A DNA stretch of 64,000 nucleotides from Thinopyrum elongatum (GCA_011799875.1 CM022298.1:261943757-262007756); one strand, 5' to 3'; positions 34,601 through 46,117 are shown, counted from the stretch's first letter. The notes: a model not told the origin generated them from the sequence alone. Made by a program: numbers and translations.

Positions 34601-36863
34601 CGGCGAATGGAAGCCTCCACACCGAGAGAGCCGAGCCACCGCGCCGCCACCGCCCACGACCGGAGCAGCAGGCACGCCGGGCCGATGCCCCAACCTGCGC
34701 CGCCCGCCGGAAAAACTGCGCCAGATCTGGCCGGCACGCTCCGCCACCACCGCCACCTCCACCGCTGCCGCGGGGCAGAGATCCGGAGCTGCCGATGGCC
34801 ACCGCCCAGCAGAGGCCCAGCCGGGTCTCCACCCACCCCTTGCGCCAGGCCGACCCCCAGACCGTAGATCGTGCCAGATCTGGCCAGAGGCCGACCCACG
34901 CGCCGCCGCCAGAGGAAATGGCCCCCGCAGCCGCCACACTTCGCCGGAGCTTCACCGTGCTGCCGCCTGAAGAGCCGCCGCTGTACCGCCCGGCCCCACG
35001 GCAGCCAAGCGCTCCCGCCCGGGGAGCAGTCCCACGCCCGCCCCGAGCCCGCGCGAGAGGGAGCAGGACCCTGCCGCAACCCACGCCGGCCGGGCTTTGC
35101 CCGGCGGCGCCTCGGGGCGGCGGCGGGGGAGGGGGGCCGGAAGGAGGAGCGAGGAGGCGGGGCGCTAGGGTTCGCCCCCGGTGGGCCGCGGGGACGATGC
35201 GGGGGGAGCTTTTTCGTTTCCTGCCAGCAGTTCAAGTACTTGCTCATATCTCATTTGTTTGCTAGGCTAGCAGGTGGTACTACTCCAGCATGCAACTACA
35301 CGGTGAATGGTCATTATGACCAAGGCTACTATTTAGCGGATGGCATCTAGCGACTCAACATTTGTGAAGACAACTAATTATGAGACCAGGAAACTTAAGC
35401 ATTTCGCAAAGGCGCAAGAAGCAGCGAGGAAGGACATTGAGAGAGCATTTGGAGTGATGCAAGCTATGTTTGCAATTGTTTGGGGTCCTGCTCGTTTCTG
35501 GAACAAGGATGTCTTGGCAAAAATCATAACATGTCGTGTGATCTCACACAACATGATCATCGTGAAAATGTTGGCATAACCGTTAGGCCTCGCAGGTACA
35601 CAAACTGCATTCAAGCATTTCTTGAGGCATACCGGAAGATTGAAGACCGGACCTCTCATGATCAGCTGCGTGAGGATCTCATTGAGCATCAATGGCAATT
35701 AGTTGGGAGATAGTGCGTTTATATTTCTTTAAGATCCATTTATTTTTACTTGAACAATTTGCTTCATTGGATTATTTGTTGCATTCAGATTATTTATTAA
35801 TTTGAACTATTTGTTGCATTCGGATTCTTGGGGGCAGATTCTGGGGGAAGTTGGGGAGGGGGCAGATTCTGGGAGGATCGGCCAAAAGAATTGGCCCGAT
35901 ATGAAGAAGAAAACATATTTTTCTTATGGAGGCCGCATTATGGCGACACCGTGTTTGCGCACAGCATCCACAACCTCCAAAACATTATGGAGTGCGCTCC
36001 ACACGCGCTATGGGGGCTGCGGATATGCCGACTCTGCTGGAGTTTCTCTTATCCTTTTATGAGAATGCACATCTAATCATCTTTGCGTGGGGCCTTTTTG
36101 ATATTCAGATGTTCTCACATCACCTACATCCATGAATTGTCTTTTTTTTTTAGGAGGGGTTGTCTCAAAGGTGGGCAGGGGAATTGTCTTGTAAAGTATA
36201 AGTGTACACGGGCTAAAATAGACTGAGAATTTGCCTCCCCCTCCCCAAATGACTAGGAGGCCCGGGTCTGCCCACCTTTGAGACAACCCCAGGGCAAATC
36301 ATCAAACCCGTAGTAAATTGTGGCAAATAATGTAATACCCCTGTGAGTGCCACCGTGTTTAGATCTGTTCCCGTGGATGATGCACTACACCTGTCATTCA
36401 CTATCAAACCTAGGATATGTCGTTCATCAATTCTTGTGTTATCCCTACATTTTGATTGACCAGTACAATATTTTTGGTATTTCTGCTAGTTTGGAGAATG
36501 GAGATAGGATCTGACTAATGAGTGACTTCATTTAGCAAAATTTCTTATGCAAGAATTGACCACAGTAGCTTCTGGTTGTGTTGTTTGGAAATGCACTCTG
36601 CTGTTTCATGTCTGGTTTGCCAGGGCAAGAATCTGCTGAAGCTTCATATCCACAGACCCTTTCTTTCCCTCATACAATACTTTACATGCTATCTGCAGAT
36701 ACTCTTGTCTCAAGAGAAAAACATTCAACAGCTTAATGAGCTTATCGAGAGCCTTCAACGGCAGCTGCTGCACTGCCGTGGTAGCAACAGTACCATTCAT
36801 ACCACTAAAATTGCTGCTACCGAAGTGAGTGAGGTGGATGGGCATGAAATCATTGATGATTGA
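29996..36863 (+). CDS. Small single-pass membrane protein with a coiled coil, two exons
   Basis: Exon 1 is 29996-30226 (start at 29996, or more likely at 30065) and exon 2 is 36699-36863, joined in phase 0. The donor is GAGAAG|GTGAGC and the acceptor TATCTGCAG|ATACTC. The product is 131 residues, or 108 from the second Met. It has a hydrophobic segment at residues 29-42 (VVLVCLLIVLIITS), a charged stretch (QQIEDAADADPVTARRRQQV), then a coiled coil across the junction (KEDAVKEK joined to ILLSQEKNIQQLNELIESLQ), and an acidic tail ending GHEIIDD. No stop or frameshift is seen, and the reading is coherent across 6.5 kb of intron filled with transposons. I recall similar short proteins in other grasses but know no function. 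An endomembrane location is inference. Exons 3' of 36863 are not needed, because exon 2 ends in TGA. Confidence 0.8.
30227..31154. other. Start of the intron of the 29996 gene
   Basis: Apart from the 70-bp duplication, the sequence is AT-rich and holds no recognised element. It ends at the 8-bp target-site duplication of the hAT element. Confidence 0.5.
30582..30720. repeat. Tandem duplication of about 70 bp in the intron
   Basis: CTGAAACATATGTAAGAAAC at 30582 recurs as CTGAAACATACATAAGAAAC at 30654, and both copies run on through TCCACA..C..TGGCCTTGA-like sequence to TTGCATAC. Confidence 0.8.
31163..32005. mobile_element. Nonautonomous hAT element, 843 bp
   Basis: Flanked by the perfect 8-bp duplication GTTCAGAT (31155-31162 and 32006-32013). 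Terminal repeats are CAAGGATTACGAGTCG and, inverted, CATGGATTACGAGTCG. Many GACTAGTC/ACTAGTC motifs fill the 60-170 bp next to each end, as expected for hAT subterminal binding sites. The centre (31370-31850) is GC-rich, holds a (CT)n tract and looks like captured host 5'-gene sequence. No transposase is present. Confidence 0.93.
31590..31622. repeat. (CT)n microsatellite inside the hAT element
   Basis: About 16 uninterrupted CT units lie in the central GC-rich part of the element, in a context resembling a plant 5' UTR. Confidence 0.9.
32892..35577 (+). pseudogene. PIF/Harbinger transposase (DDE_Tnp_4-like), disrupted
   Basis: Starts with MEPMIEEFF and a serine/glutamate run. The fold region follows: RRIADDIEANEPFFKQRRNT, AYGTPVDMSDEYLGMDEDTV, the first catalytic Asp in GMLGSVDCMHWRWKNCP (about 33480-33530), the second in GSHNDINALQ (about 33625-33655), and after the insertion YTVNGHYDQGYYLADGI and the Glu-bearing DIERAFGVMQAMF (about 35430-35470). 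Lesions: in-frame stops near 33031 and 33567, a frameshift near 33270, the insertion 33667-35245, and a small deletion near 35347 that changes frame. An intact protein would cut and paste Harbinger and Tourist elements. The Myb-like partner protein of this superfamily is not seen. Confidence 0.9.
33667..35245 (-). mobile_element. LINE-type insertion, 1.58 kb, lacking coding sequence
   Basis: Flanked by a perfect 14-bp duplication ATATCTCATTTGTT (33653-33666 and 35246-35259); the length is typical of target-primed reverse transcription, not of a DNA transposon. On the minus strand it begins with a very GC-rich leader (GGGGGCGAACCCTAGCGCCC near 35160) and ends CTTTATATATAAAGCGGGGC, GAAAGCCTTTTTCGGC, the 3' tail I associate with Triticeae LINEs. 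No endonuclease or RT frame is present, so it is internally deleted or a parasitic derivative. Long open frames here reflect more than 70 percent G+C and are not genes. Confidence 0.8.
36049..36698. other. End of the intron of the 29996 gene
   Basis: Contains the perfect inverted repeat at 36156-36290 and otherwise unremarkable sequence. A polypyrimidine stretch (TTTCTTTCCCTCATAC) precedes the acceptor at 36698. Confidence 0.5.
36156..36290. repeat. Perfect 23-bp inverted repeat with an 89-bp loop
   Basis: GGGGTTGTCTCAAAGGTGGG followed by CAG (36156-36178) is mirrored exactly at 36268-36290. The loop is not palindromic. It could be a small foldback element or an RNA hairpin in the intron; no target-site duplication is visible. 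Confidence 0.85.
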
Positions 36864-37250
36864 TGGTAGATAATCTCTTCCCACGTGGTTCTTTTATTCT
36901 AGAATAGCAGCCATAGAATATTATTGTTTAATCAGGCAACAAGTGCTTCACGACTTGCTTCTAATGGAGCGAAGGAACAAATTATGCTTTAATTTACCGC
37001 ATTGTATACTTGTACTAAGGCCTTTGCCCACAAGTATTGTAGAGAGCTGTAATTTGTACTTGAGTTTGTTTTAGGCCACGGCCACTAATTCAATTGGAAA
37101 GTTACCTGCTCATTTCTTTGTTGTGATGATGAATGGCTGATGCTTCTGCACCGTCATTTTTTATATTATTCTAGCCATGAATGCATCTCATTCATGTTAT
37201 AAAGTATAGCCATTGTCACTCTTCGATTACTATGACTAGTTGACCCGTTG
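36864..37250 (+). other. Probable 3' UTR of the 29996 gene
   Basis: Follows the TGA at 36861-36863. It is AT-rich with TTGTACTTGAGTTTGTTTTA and TATTATTGTTTAATCAGGC stretches that would suit plant polyadenylation; no strict AATAAA was found. Confidence 0.4.
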
Positions 37251-38890
37251 CGCCAAATGGCACAGAGACCCGAAGTCATGTTGTCGATGAAAATAGTTTT
37301 TCATTTTGCAAGGACATATTAGATATTGATAGCAGAAAGCCTATGTGTTAAACCATGCTATATTGAAAATATATTTAGCACGCTGCGAAATACGAGTTTG
37401 AAAACAAAATCATATTTGTATAACATGTATAGACTAGCTAAGGAAGCATTTTTGTAGTTGAAAATATGGTTATCACGATGAGAAATCTGAGTTTAAAAAA
37501 CATATTTGTACAAGATGTATAGACCAGTTAAGGATGTATTTTTTTGCGGTGTTTGTACCAAACTCTATTTTCATGTGCATGAAAAAAAAACTATTTGTGT
37601 TGTGCATATGAAGGCATAGGTATTTGAAAGGCCCATATGTCACCAGTCCACGAACAATGCTGTGTGAGGCCCATCAGGAGTAGAATATGAAGTGGCAGGG
37701 ACTGAATCCATCGAGCCTGTTTATCCCCTTCTCCTTGATTCCTCAGTTGGGCGAGAGAAACGTTCCCAGAGAGGCGTACTCAACTGGTGAGATTTCTCCT
37801 TTCCTTCGATTTCGAATTTCTCTGCATGCATGTATTTACTCCTCATTTATTCGTATCTTGCATTTCCCCTCTTTTGTGGTGATTTTTACTTTTCATGTGT
37901 CTTTTTGTAGGCATCGTACTGTGCTGTAATTCTCTCCATTTAGGGATGTATGCGTATGCAGATAAATCCTTATAGTTATTTCCGTTGCGCCAAATGGCGC
38001 AAAGACCCGTTGAATCCATGTTTATATTGATTTTTTTTTCCTTATTTTAGTTATTTTAGTTGTGAGCAAGCAAATATGATAACAAATTTAACCCCATCTT
38101 TTTGCGAATAAAAGTTAACCCTCTCTAATGAATAAATAATGGAGATTTGTTGTCTACAATGAGATGTACCTATACATTTTAATTTGGTAGTATAGAATCT
38201 CATTGAAGACCATGTCGTGTTGAAAATATGTGTATTTTTGAGTAATCTCATGCGCCAAATGACACAGAGACCCACTAAGCACCATTTGTGCTTTAAAAAA
38301 AATTCATTTATCAGTAGCACTATTTGTCTACTACATGCTTCATAAAAGTGTTTCATTTGTTTATAATGTGTATATGATTGCTGCCCTTTAATAACCTGAT
38401 AAAACATGTAAGTACCATCGACCACTGACATGAAAAGGACAAGTAAAATACTTCCGTTACTTTGAAAATGACCTCAGGCTCAACTCACACATGTCATTAG
38501 TTAAGCTCACCGAGACTGAATTCCCCGACTGACCATTTACATCATCTCCACACTTCTGCTTCTGTTCTTTCAACATGGACTGTTTACATGTGGCACACAC
38601 TGTTGGCGCTTTTCAAATAAGCTAGCATGTGAAAAGTAGCAGCACCAGTACAGTGGAAAAGGCCATCTAGTTACTGAACTGGCTGTGCATGTACAAAGTA
38701 CATAAACACTGAATGTTCAACGCCACAGACTCCCCAAACATTTTCTCTTCTTCTGCCTCTAATGCGCCCGAGAACTACTGCCACAACCTCATCCATCCAT
38801 GAGACCCACTAAACACCATGTGTGGTTTGAAAAATAATTCCATTTATAAGTAGATTTAGTTTTGAGCAAGCACGTATGGTAACTATTCTA
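37250..38890. repeat. Dispersed copies of an unclassified repeat
   Basis: TTGCGCCAAATGGCACAGAG (37248), TTGCGCCAAATGGCGCAAAG (37984) and TGCGCCAAATGACACAGAGA (38255) start three related blocks, each followed by ACCC and later GAAAATA-rich sequence. GTTTTGAGCAAGCACGTATG (38867) recurs in diverged form at 38060. ACTAAGCACCATTTGTG (38275) and ACTAAACACCATGTGTG (38807) also pair. The family is not known to me; no terminal repeats were found. Confidence 0.5.
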
Positions 38891-39664
38891 ACCTCTCGGT
38901 ATTAAGAAAATTGAACGGAGGCTTGTATCAGGGTAACTGAAGTTCAAAAAAAGGTGTTGTATGTGCTGGATTTCTGATGATTTAGGTCTTGGAAGACCTG
39001 AACAGGCAAGCATAGTATTGCAAGTAAGAAAATGTGAAACATTGCTAATAACGTGCCTCATTCACCAATAAGGGCTTTATTTTATACCAAGGTTTTAGGC
39101 AGCTACAGTTTACACGAAAATGGAAATGTAAATACATATGGTTAATGTGGATGCAACAAAAGAGTAGAACAAAAGACTTGGACATGGAGAAACCAGTCTA
39201 TTCAAATCCAGAACAGTGCATTGTACAGAAGGTATAACGATCTCCAAGATCTGCAAAACCTGATCATCCAGACCACTTCATCTGAGTTGAAACACCATCA
39301 ATCAAGCTTCATAAGATCTTTTCAACAACTCATGAAAAAAAGAGAAGACAATGAAACAGGTGTTCTGTATACACATGTCTTTCAAAAGAGTTCCCTAAAA
39401 ACCTTGTTTCGCGTAACTCTGGTGATGGCCAAGTCCAGGAGCCTTTGGTCGATGAGGACCAGACTAAGCTGACACTCCCATGGTTGCATACATCAACCAT
39501 GCCCTCCCCGAGTCGGATCTACTCATTCTTAATGCCATTTATAATCACATCTGCATACAGGAAAACATGAGTATAATCGGAGAATGAAGAGATTGGCAAA
39601 GGGCCACCGAAACAGAGAAGAGGCATGCCTAAAGCATATTCATGATAATGTAAAAAACAAATCA
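38891..39664. other. Interval left of the hAT element, no firm gene
   Basis: On the minus strand TTTTCCTGTATGCAG at about 39555 is followed by a short frame DVIINGIKNE and a stop (about 39550-39520), which has the form of a terminal exon. The rest of such a gene was not found. Nothing else recognised. Confidence 0.25.
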
Positions 39665-40553
39665 GTTAGTAACAGGGCCGGTCCTGACATTTTGGGGGCC
39701 CTGGGCGAAAGTATAACCGGGGGCCTCTTAATATAAGTATCAAAATAATAATTAATATATGTTTATATCAAATGTCCTAATAAATATATAAAGTCAATCG
39801 AACACAATTTTCATATCAAACAATTTCTACATACTATCTTCAATAAAAAATTCTAACTCTATTTACTTGAATTATAGGCCGCCTTCTCCACTATTATTTC
39901 CCTTCCTTCGTTAATTATTAAGATATCCCAATTTTTGGATCATAGATAGACATAACAAAATTCGGTTTTGTGTCTAAACTAGCAGATTCTATACAAGATG
40001 AATTAAATATGTGCTCATAATCACTTACATTGTTTTCATCTGTTGGTTGCCCTCGTGCCCTTGTCTTCTGGATTAAGACTAGTAGTTCTGTGAGAACAAA
40101 TGTCACGCCTGGATTTCTTCAACTCCTCATATTACTCTAAATTTTTTTATCAATGGATCCTCTCTATAACTAATAAACTCATCTGCTCGTTCCTTCTTTT
40201 TTCTTTTCCTCACCGGATGTATATGTTTTAGACGGCATGCCGTGCTAAAATTTACAGAATCAGAAAATTAGTATATGGAAACTAACACATAGTTACAAAG
40301 GTATTAAATCAATTCAATCAAATCTTACCCAGCATCGGTTTATCAAAGCGGTCTCACAAGTTCCAAATCCCAATACCATCTCTTTCTGCACTGAGTATGT
40401 TAGGGTTGGGCTGTAGTATCGATCCTTAAGCATGTACGTGCTGCATATGACCTTCTGATTCGCGAGCTGCAAGAGAAGTCAGAGTGCTTGAGGAGTTCCC
40501 GGGAGAGAGGGGGGGGGGGGATGAGGAAATTTTGACAGGAGATGGTGGCGAAA

Positions 40554-41186
40554 TGATACACCACTAGAGTGGCCCGACCTTTCGATGAGATAGATACCTT
40601 CGATTTGTGGAGGTGACCCTCACGATCCAGGCTACTGTCCAAGAGGACCGAATAGCCAAGCAACCGCTGAACCAACCCCTGAGATGTTATCAGCTTTGCC
40701 AAAACCAAGCTGACCTGACCACTAGGGTCTGTTCCTGCAAGAAATGGAAGAATCCAGCAAGAACAAGGTAACAAGCAATCTCAAAATTGCATATATATAG
40801 ATGTAGGATTGTTTGGGGTTACAAGTAGAGATCAATCTGTTGGTCTAGCCGACACAAGAGAAGATCAAGGCAGTAGTTTCACAAGGAACACTAAACTGAA
40901 CTAAAAATAACCCAAGTTTTACATATGGAGGTACCCCTCCTTTTATAGCCAAAATGGCTGCTACTAGGTCGGTTTGCTACAGTGCCGCGCTGCTACAGTT
41001 CAGCTGGCAACAACTAGATAACATTACTATTGAAATGGAGGTTGTTCCATGAATGTGGACAGTCAACAAAAGTGGCTTGACCTAGTTACTTAAAGTGCAA
41101 GGAACTAGAAATATCAAGCTACAAGATATTTGTAGGAAAGTAGTTATGGAGTTGTGGTCGTATCCGTAGAAGTGATGTCCTCATCA
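40554..41186 (-). repeat. 3' LTR of the CRM-like gypsy element
   Basis: 633 bp; by eye it differs from the other LTR at three positions (about 40692, 40764, 41071). The polyprotein stop at 41198 lies 12 bases outside it. Confidence 0.95.
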
Positions 41187-41197
41187 TCCTCCCTTTC

Positions 41198-44100
41198 TTA
41201 CATTTGAGTTGTCCTCAACTCATGCGCATCTCTCTTTGGAATGGATGCTCCATGTTCGACCTCCCCTTTGTTTCTGATTACAATCACATTGCGTACTCGT
41301 CTGGTGTAAACTTTCTCAAAGGTTGGCCTGGCTTCAGGTGGAGGTGCTGCCGTAGGTAGTGTGGTCTTGTTGGTAGAAACATTGTCATCATCATCTTCGC
41401 CTTCGTCTTCCATGTATGGCTTCAAATCTGAAACGTTAAAGGTGGGACTAGCCCCAAAATCTGTAGGCACATCCAGCTTATATGCATTGTCATTTATTTT
41501 CTCTAATATATGGAAAGGACCATCAGCTCTAGGCATTAACTTTGATTTCCTCAATTTAGGAAACCTATCCTTGCGTAAGTGTAGCCAAACAAGATCTCCA
41601 GGTTCAAACGACATTTTCTTTCTACCCTTACTTCCGGCAATTTTATACTTCTCAGTCATGCTTTCTATGTTTTCTTTCGTAATTTCATGCATTTTTAATA
41701 TCAGCTCAGCACGTTCTTTTGCATCAAGGTTTACTTTATGTAAAGATGGTAGAGGTAATAAATCAATTGGTGCATGAGGAATAAAACCATAAACGACTTG
41801 AAAAGGACACATCTTTGTGGTAGAATGTAGCGAACGGTTATAAGCAAATTCTATATGAGGCAAGCATTCCTCCCACATTTTCAAGTTCTTTTTCAAAGTA
41901 GCTCTAAGCATGGTTGACAATGTCCGATTAACAACTTCAGTTTGTCCATCTGTTTGGGGATGGCATGTAGTAGAAAATAGTAACTTAGTCCCCAATTTAG
42001 CCCAAAGAGTCCTCCAAAAGTGACTAAGGAACTTTGTATCACGATCGGACACTATAGTGTTGGGCACCCCATGTAAGCGAATGATCTCTCTAAAGAATAA
42101 ATCAGCAACTACAGTAGCATCATCGCTTTTGTGACAAGGTATAAAATGTGCCATTTTAGAGAACCTATCTACGACAACAAAAATACTATCTCTTCCCCTC
42201 TTTGACCGTGGTAGTCCTAAAACAAAGTCCATTGAGATATCTTCCCAAGGAGCATTAGGAACAGGTAGAGGCATGTATAAACCGTGTGGGTTAAGTCATG
42301 ACTTAGCTTTTTGACAAGTGGTGCAGCGTGATACATAGCGCTCAACATCACGCCTCAATTTTGGCCAATAGAAGTGGTCGGTTAATACGTCCTCCGTCTT
42401 TTTGGCACCAAAATGTCCCATTAGACCACCTCCATGAGCCTCCTGTAATAACAAAAGACGGACGGAGCTAGCTGGGATGCATAGCTTGTTAGCACGAAAC
42501 AATAGTCCATCATTCACCATATACTTATTCCAGCTCCTTCCTTCCTTACAGTTCAACATTATTTCTTTAAAATCATTGTCATGCTCATATAGCTCCTTAA
42601 GAGTTTCTAACCCAAAAATTCTACAATCAAGTTGAGATAACATGGTATAGCGTCTAGATAAAGCATCGGCAATGACATTTTCCTTTCCTTTCTTGTGTTT
42701 TATGATATAGGAAAAAGATTCAATAAACTCCACCCATTTTGCATGTCTACGGTTCAATTTGTTTTGACTTCTAATATGCTTAAGAGACTCATGATCAGAA
42801 TGAATTACAAATTCTTTGGGCCATAAATAATGTTGCCATGTCTCTAGGGTCCGGAATAAAGCATATAATTCCTTATCATAAGTGGAGTAATTCAGGCTTG
42901 GTCCACTTAGTTTCTCACTAAAATAGGCAATAGGTTTACTATCTTGAATTAGAACACCACATATGCCTATACCGCTAGCATCACACTCAAGTTCAAAAGG
43001 TTTACCGAAATCTGAAAGTTGGAGTAGTGGAGCATTTGTGAGCTTCTTTTTTAGGTGGTTGAAGGCATTCTCTTGTGCCACCTCCCAATGAAAGGGTGCT
43101 CCTTTCTTCGTCAATTCATGTAGTGGTGCGGCAATGATGCTGAATTCTTTGATAAAGCGTCGATAAAATCCAGCCAGCCCAAGAAAACTTCGTACTTGTG
43201 TGACCGTGTTAGGAGTCGGCCAACTCTTGATGGCTTCGATTTTGGCCTCGTCAACTTCGATTCCCTGTGGAGTCACAACATAGCCAAGAAAAGATACTCG
43301 TTCGGTGCAAAATGTGCACTTTTCGAGGTTACCAAACAATTGTGCATCTCTCAAAGCTTTAAAAACAGTACGTAAATGCTCATGATGTTCAAGAAGTGAC
43401 TTGCTATAAATCAAGATATCGTCAAAGTAGACCACCACAAATTTTCCAATGAAAGCGCGTAGAACTTCATTCATTAATCTCATAAATGTACTAGGTGCAT
43501 TGGTTAAGCCAAAAGGCATGACTAACCACTCATATAGGCCAAACTTAGTTTTAAAGGTTGTCTTCCACTCATCTCCTAATTTCATTCGTATTTGGTGATA
43601 GCCACTACGTAAGTCAACTTTGGAGAACATTGTAGAGCCGCTTAATTCATCAAGCATGTCGTCTAACCTCGGAATAGGATGACGATATCTAATGGTGATA
43701 TTATTAATAGCCCTACAATCGATACACATACGCCATGATCCATCCTTTTTTAGAACCAAAATAACTGGAACAGCACAAGGACTAAGGCTCTCACGTATGT
43801 ACCCTTTGTCAAGTAGATCTTGCACTTGACGCTCTATCTCCTTAGTCTCCTCGGGATTGGTCCTATATGGTGCACGGTTGGGCAGGGAGGCACCAGGAAT
43901 TAGATCGATCTGATGTTCAATTCCTCTGATTGGTGGCAACCCTGGTGGTATTTCATTTGGGAACACATCTTTGTACTCTTGCAAAAGGTTAGCAATAGCA
44001 GGAGGTAAAGAAACATGCACATCTTGAAAAGAAAATAGAATTTCTTTGCATATAAGAGCATAGCAAACTGAGTTGTTTGCTCCTAGTTCAGTAATATCAG

Positions 44101-46117
44101 ATTTTGTAGCAAGTAAAACAGAACCTTTCAGCCTAATTTCATCTTGCTTAGTATTAGATTCTTTCTTGTTATGTGATGCAAGCTCCTTAGCTACAATCTG
44201 ATTTTCACTATTGCTAGTGTCCTTATTTTCTCTATTGGTTCTTTCTATTTCATCTTTCAAAATAGCCTCAGGTGACATAGGAAGCAAAGTAATTTTCTTT
44301 CTTTTAGATATGAGAGTATATTTATTAGTTCTACCATGTTGCATCGTGTCTCTATCATATTGCCATGGCCTACCTAATAATAGTGAGCATGCTTGCATAG
44401 ATACGACATCACAATCAGCATAATCATGATATGAACCAATTGAAAAATGTATCCTCACAATGCAAGTTACCTTCAACTTACCACAGCTATTGAACCATTG
44501 AATATAGTAAGGTCGAGGGTGTTGTTTTGTGGTCAAGCCAAGCTTCTCGACCATGTCCATGCTAGCCAAGTTATTGCAACTTCCTCCATCAATAATGACC
44601 GGGCATGAACGATTATTGATGACGAATTTAATTTGGAACAGATTGTGGCGTTGACTTTGTTCAGCTTGTTCCATTTGCACACTAAGCACACGCTTCACAA
44701 TGATACTCAAATACTTATCTGTTGCTTCAGCACCATATTCCTCTTCCCCATTTTCATGATCGTTACCTACAGGGTCAGTTGCAAGCATAGAATATTCTTC
44801 TTCTTCAATATCACTAGCTGAAGTGTACTCACCATTGTCCTTCATTAGAAGAGTTCGCTTGCTAGGACATTTGCTCATTATGTGCCCAAACCCCTTGCAG
44901 CGATGGCATTGAATATCTCGTGATCGTTCAGTTGAATTAACTGAAGATGCACTTTGTGTGGGAGTTGGTGCTAGGCTCTTGCTTGCTGCAGGTGCACGTG
45001 TAGGTGTAGTAGAGTGAGTAGGCCGTGCACGGTTGTTGGAGGAAGTCGGTGCAGCGGTGTGGCTGTTGTAGGGTAGGTTTGTCCTTGTTTGCCCTTGATT
45101 CGACCAACCTGCAGAATAGCTGCCAGAAGTGCTCCTTGTCCTTTGCCTATCCTGCACCTCTCTCTCAGCTTTACAAGCAAGATGGAATAAACGGGTAATA
45201 GAATTGTATTCTTTATAATCAAGTATTGTTTGAATATCCTTGTTAAGCCCCCCGAAAAATCTAGCCATCTTAGCTTCTTGTGTTTCTTCTAGCCCACAAC
45301 GTAGCATACCAATTTGCAATTCCTGAAAATAATCTTCTACTGTGTTTTTACCTTGGCTTAAACGTTGCAATTTATTTAATAGATCACGAGAGTAATATGA
45401 TGGTACATAACGGGCTCTCATAACTCTCTTCATACCATCCCAAGTAGTAGGCACATCTCTACTAGCACGACAATGTTCTTGCCACCAAATACATGCAAAA
45501 TCAGTAAACTCACTAGTGGCCGCTCTAATTCTTTTATCATCGGGAATATCATAACAATCAAATTTTTGTCCTATGGCCATTTCCCAAGTGAGATATGCAT
45601 CAGCATCATATTTACCAGCAAAGGATGGTATTGAAAATTTTATTTTTAGTAATGGATCATCATGATCGCGTACCTGTCGTGGCTGTCTCATACCTTGTCG
45701 GTTGTGGCGTGGACGTTGATGTTCGTGGTTGCTGTTGGTATTGACCACATCATCTTGTTCGGTATCCGCAGCATAGTCATTGTCGATCTGCTCTTTCTCA
45801 TCTTCCTCTAAACCAGGGGCAGCTGGTGTATGGCGCCGGTGTCTGTTGTTGGCGGCAGTAGAAGCATCAGCTGCAGCAGGACTAGTGCGAAATGGCGTTG
45901 CAGCAAATGATTGTGCTTGTTCAAGCTCGAGTATGCGAGCATCAAGGGCTGTGATAGTGGTGGTGTTGTTGTTCAAGGCTTCCCTGGTCTCATTCACCAC
46001 TGCTGTGATATCCTTAGTGTGCTCATTCAGCAAACGTGCAAAGTAGTCCCTGGTTGCCCGCGTTCTTGGTGTGAGAGGGGCGTCTTCCTCACCTTCCTCG
46101 TCGTGTGAACCTGCCAT
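41198..46117 (-). pseudogene. Ty3/gypsy gag-pol polyprotein with a single in-frame stop
   Basis: One frame of about 1639 codons starts at 46117. In order: gag ([25 protein letters not shown]; residues about 160-330), a CCHC knuckle [14 protein letters not shown] (about 402), protease with [13 protein letters not shown] (about 505), RT with YFDDILIYS (about 893), RNase H from [12 protein letters not shown] (about 1044), integrase HHCC ([13 protein letters not shown] to CTTCQKAKS, about 1226-1273), then a TGA at 42296-42298. The same frame resumes with integrase core motifs [20 protein letters not shown] and [13 protein letters not shown], and a C-terminal [19 protein letters not shown] block. 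The stop replaces one residue just after the zinc finger, so it separates the integrase core. No other lesion was seen. It could be a recent mutation, a base error or, less likely, a readthrough site. Confidence 0.93.

Larger units (their letters stand above)
32391..36048 (+). mobile_element. PIF/Harbinger element, with a LINE-type insertion
   Basis: The left end GGAGCAACTCTAGGAGAGTC and the right end, inverted, GAGAAACTCCAGCAGAGTCG form imperfect terminal repeats that bracket a PIF-type transposase relic. Right flank is TTA; the left flank is ATT, so the three-base duplication is not clean. Removing the 1.58 kb insertion leaves an element of about 2.1 kb. It lies wholly inside the intron of the 29996-36863 gene, in the same orientation. 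Confidence 0.75.

Noticed and set aside
34214..35265. Overlapping long frames on both strands (up to 338 residues)
   Set aside because: They lie in the GC-rich leader of the LINE-type insertion, overlap in several frames and contain no domain. High G+C explains the lack of stops.
38051..38431. Minus-strand frame of 126 residues
   Set aside because: AT-rich repeat sequence, no domain, not conserved in the related repeat copies nearby.
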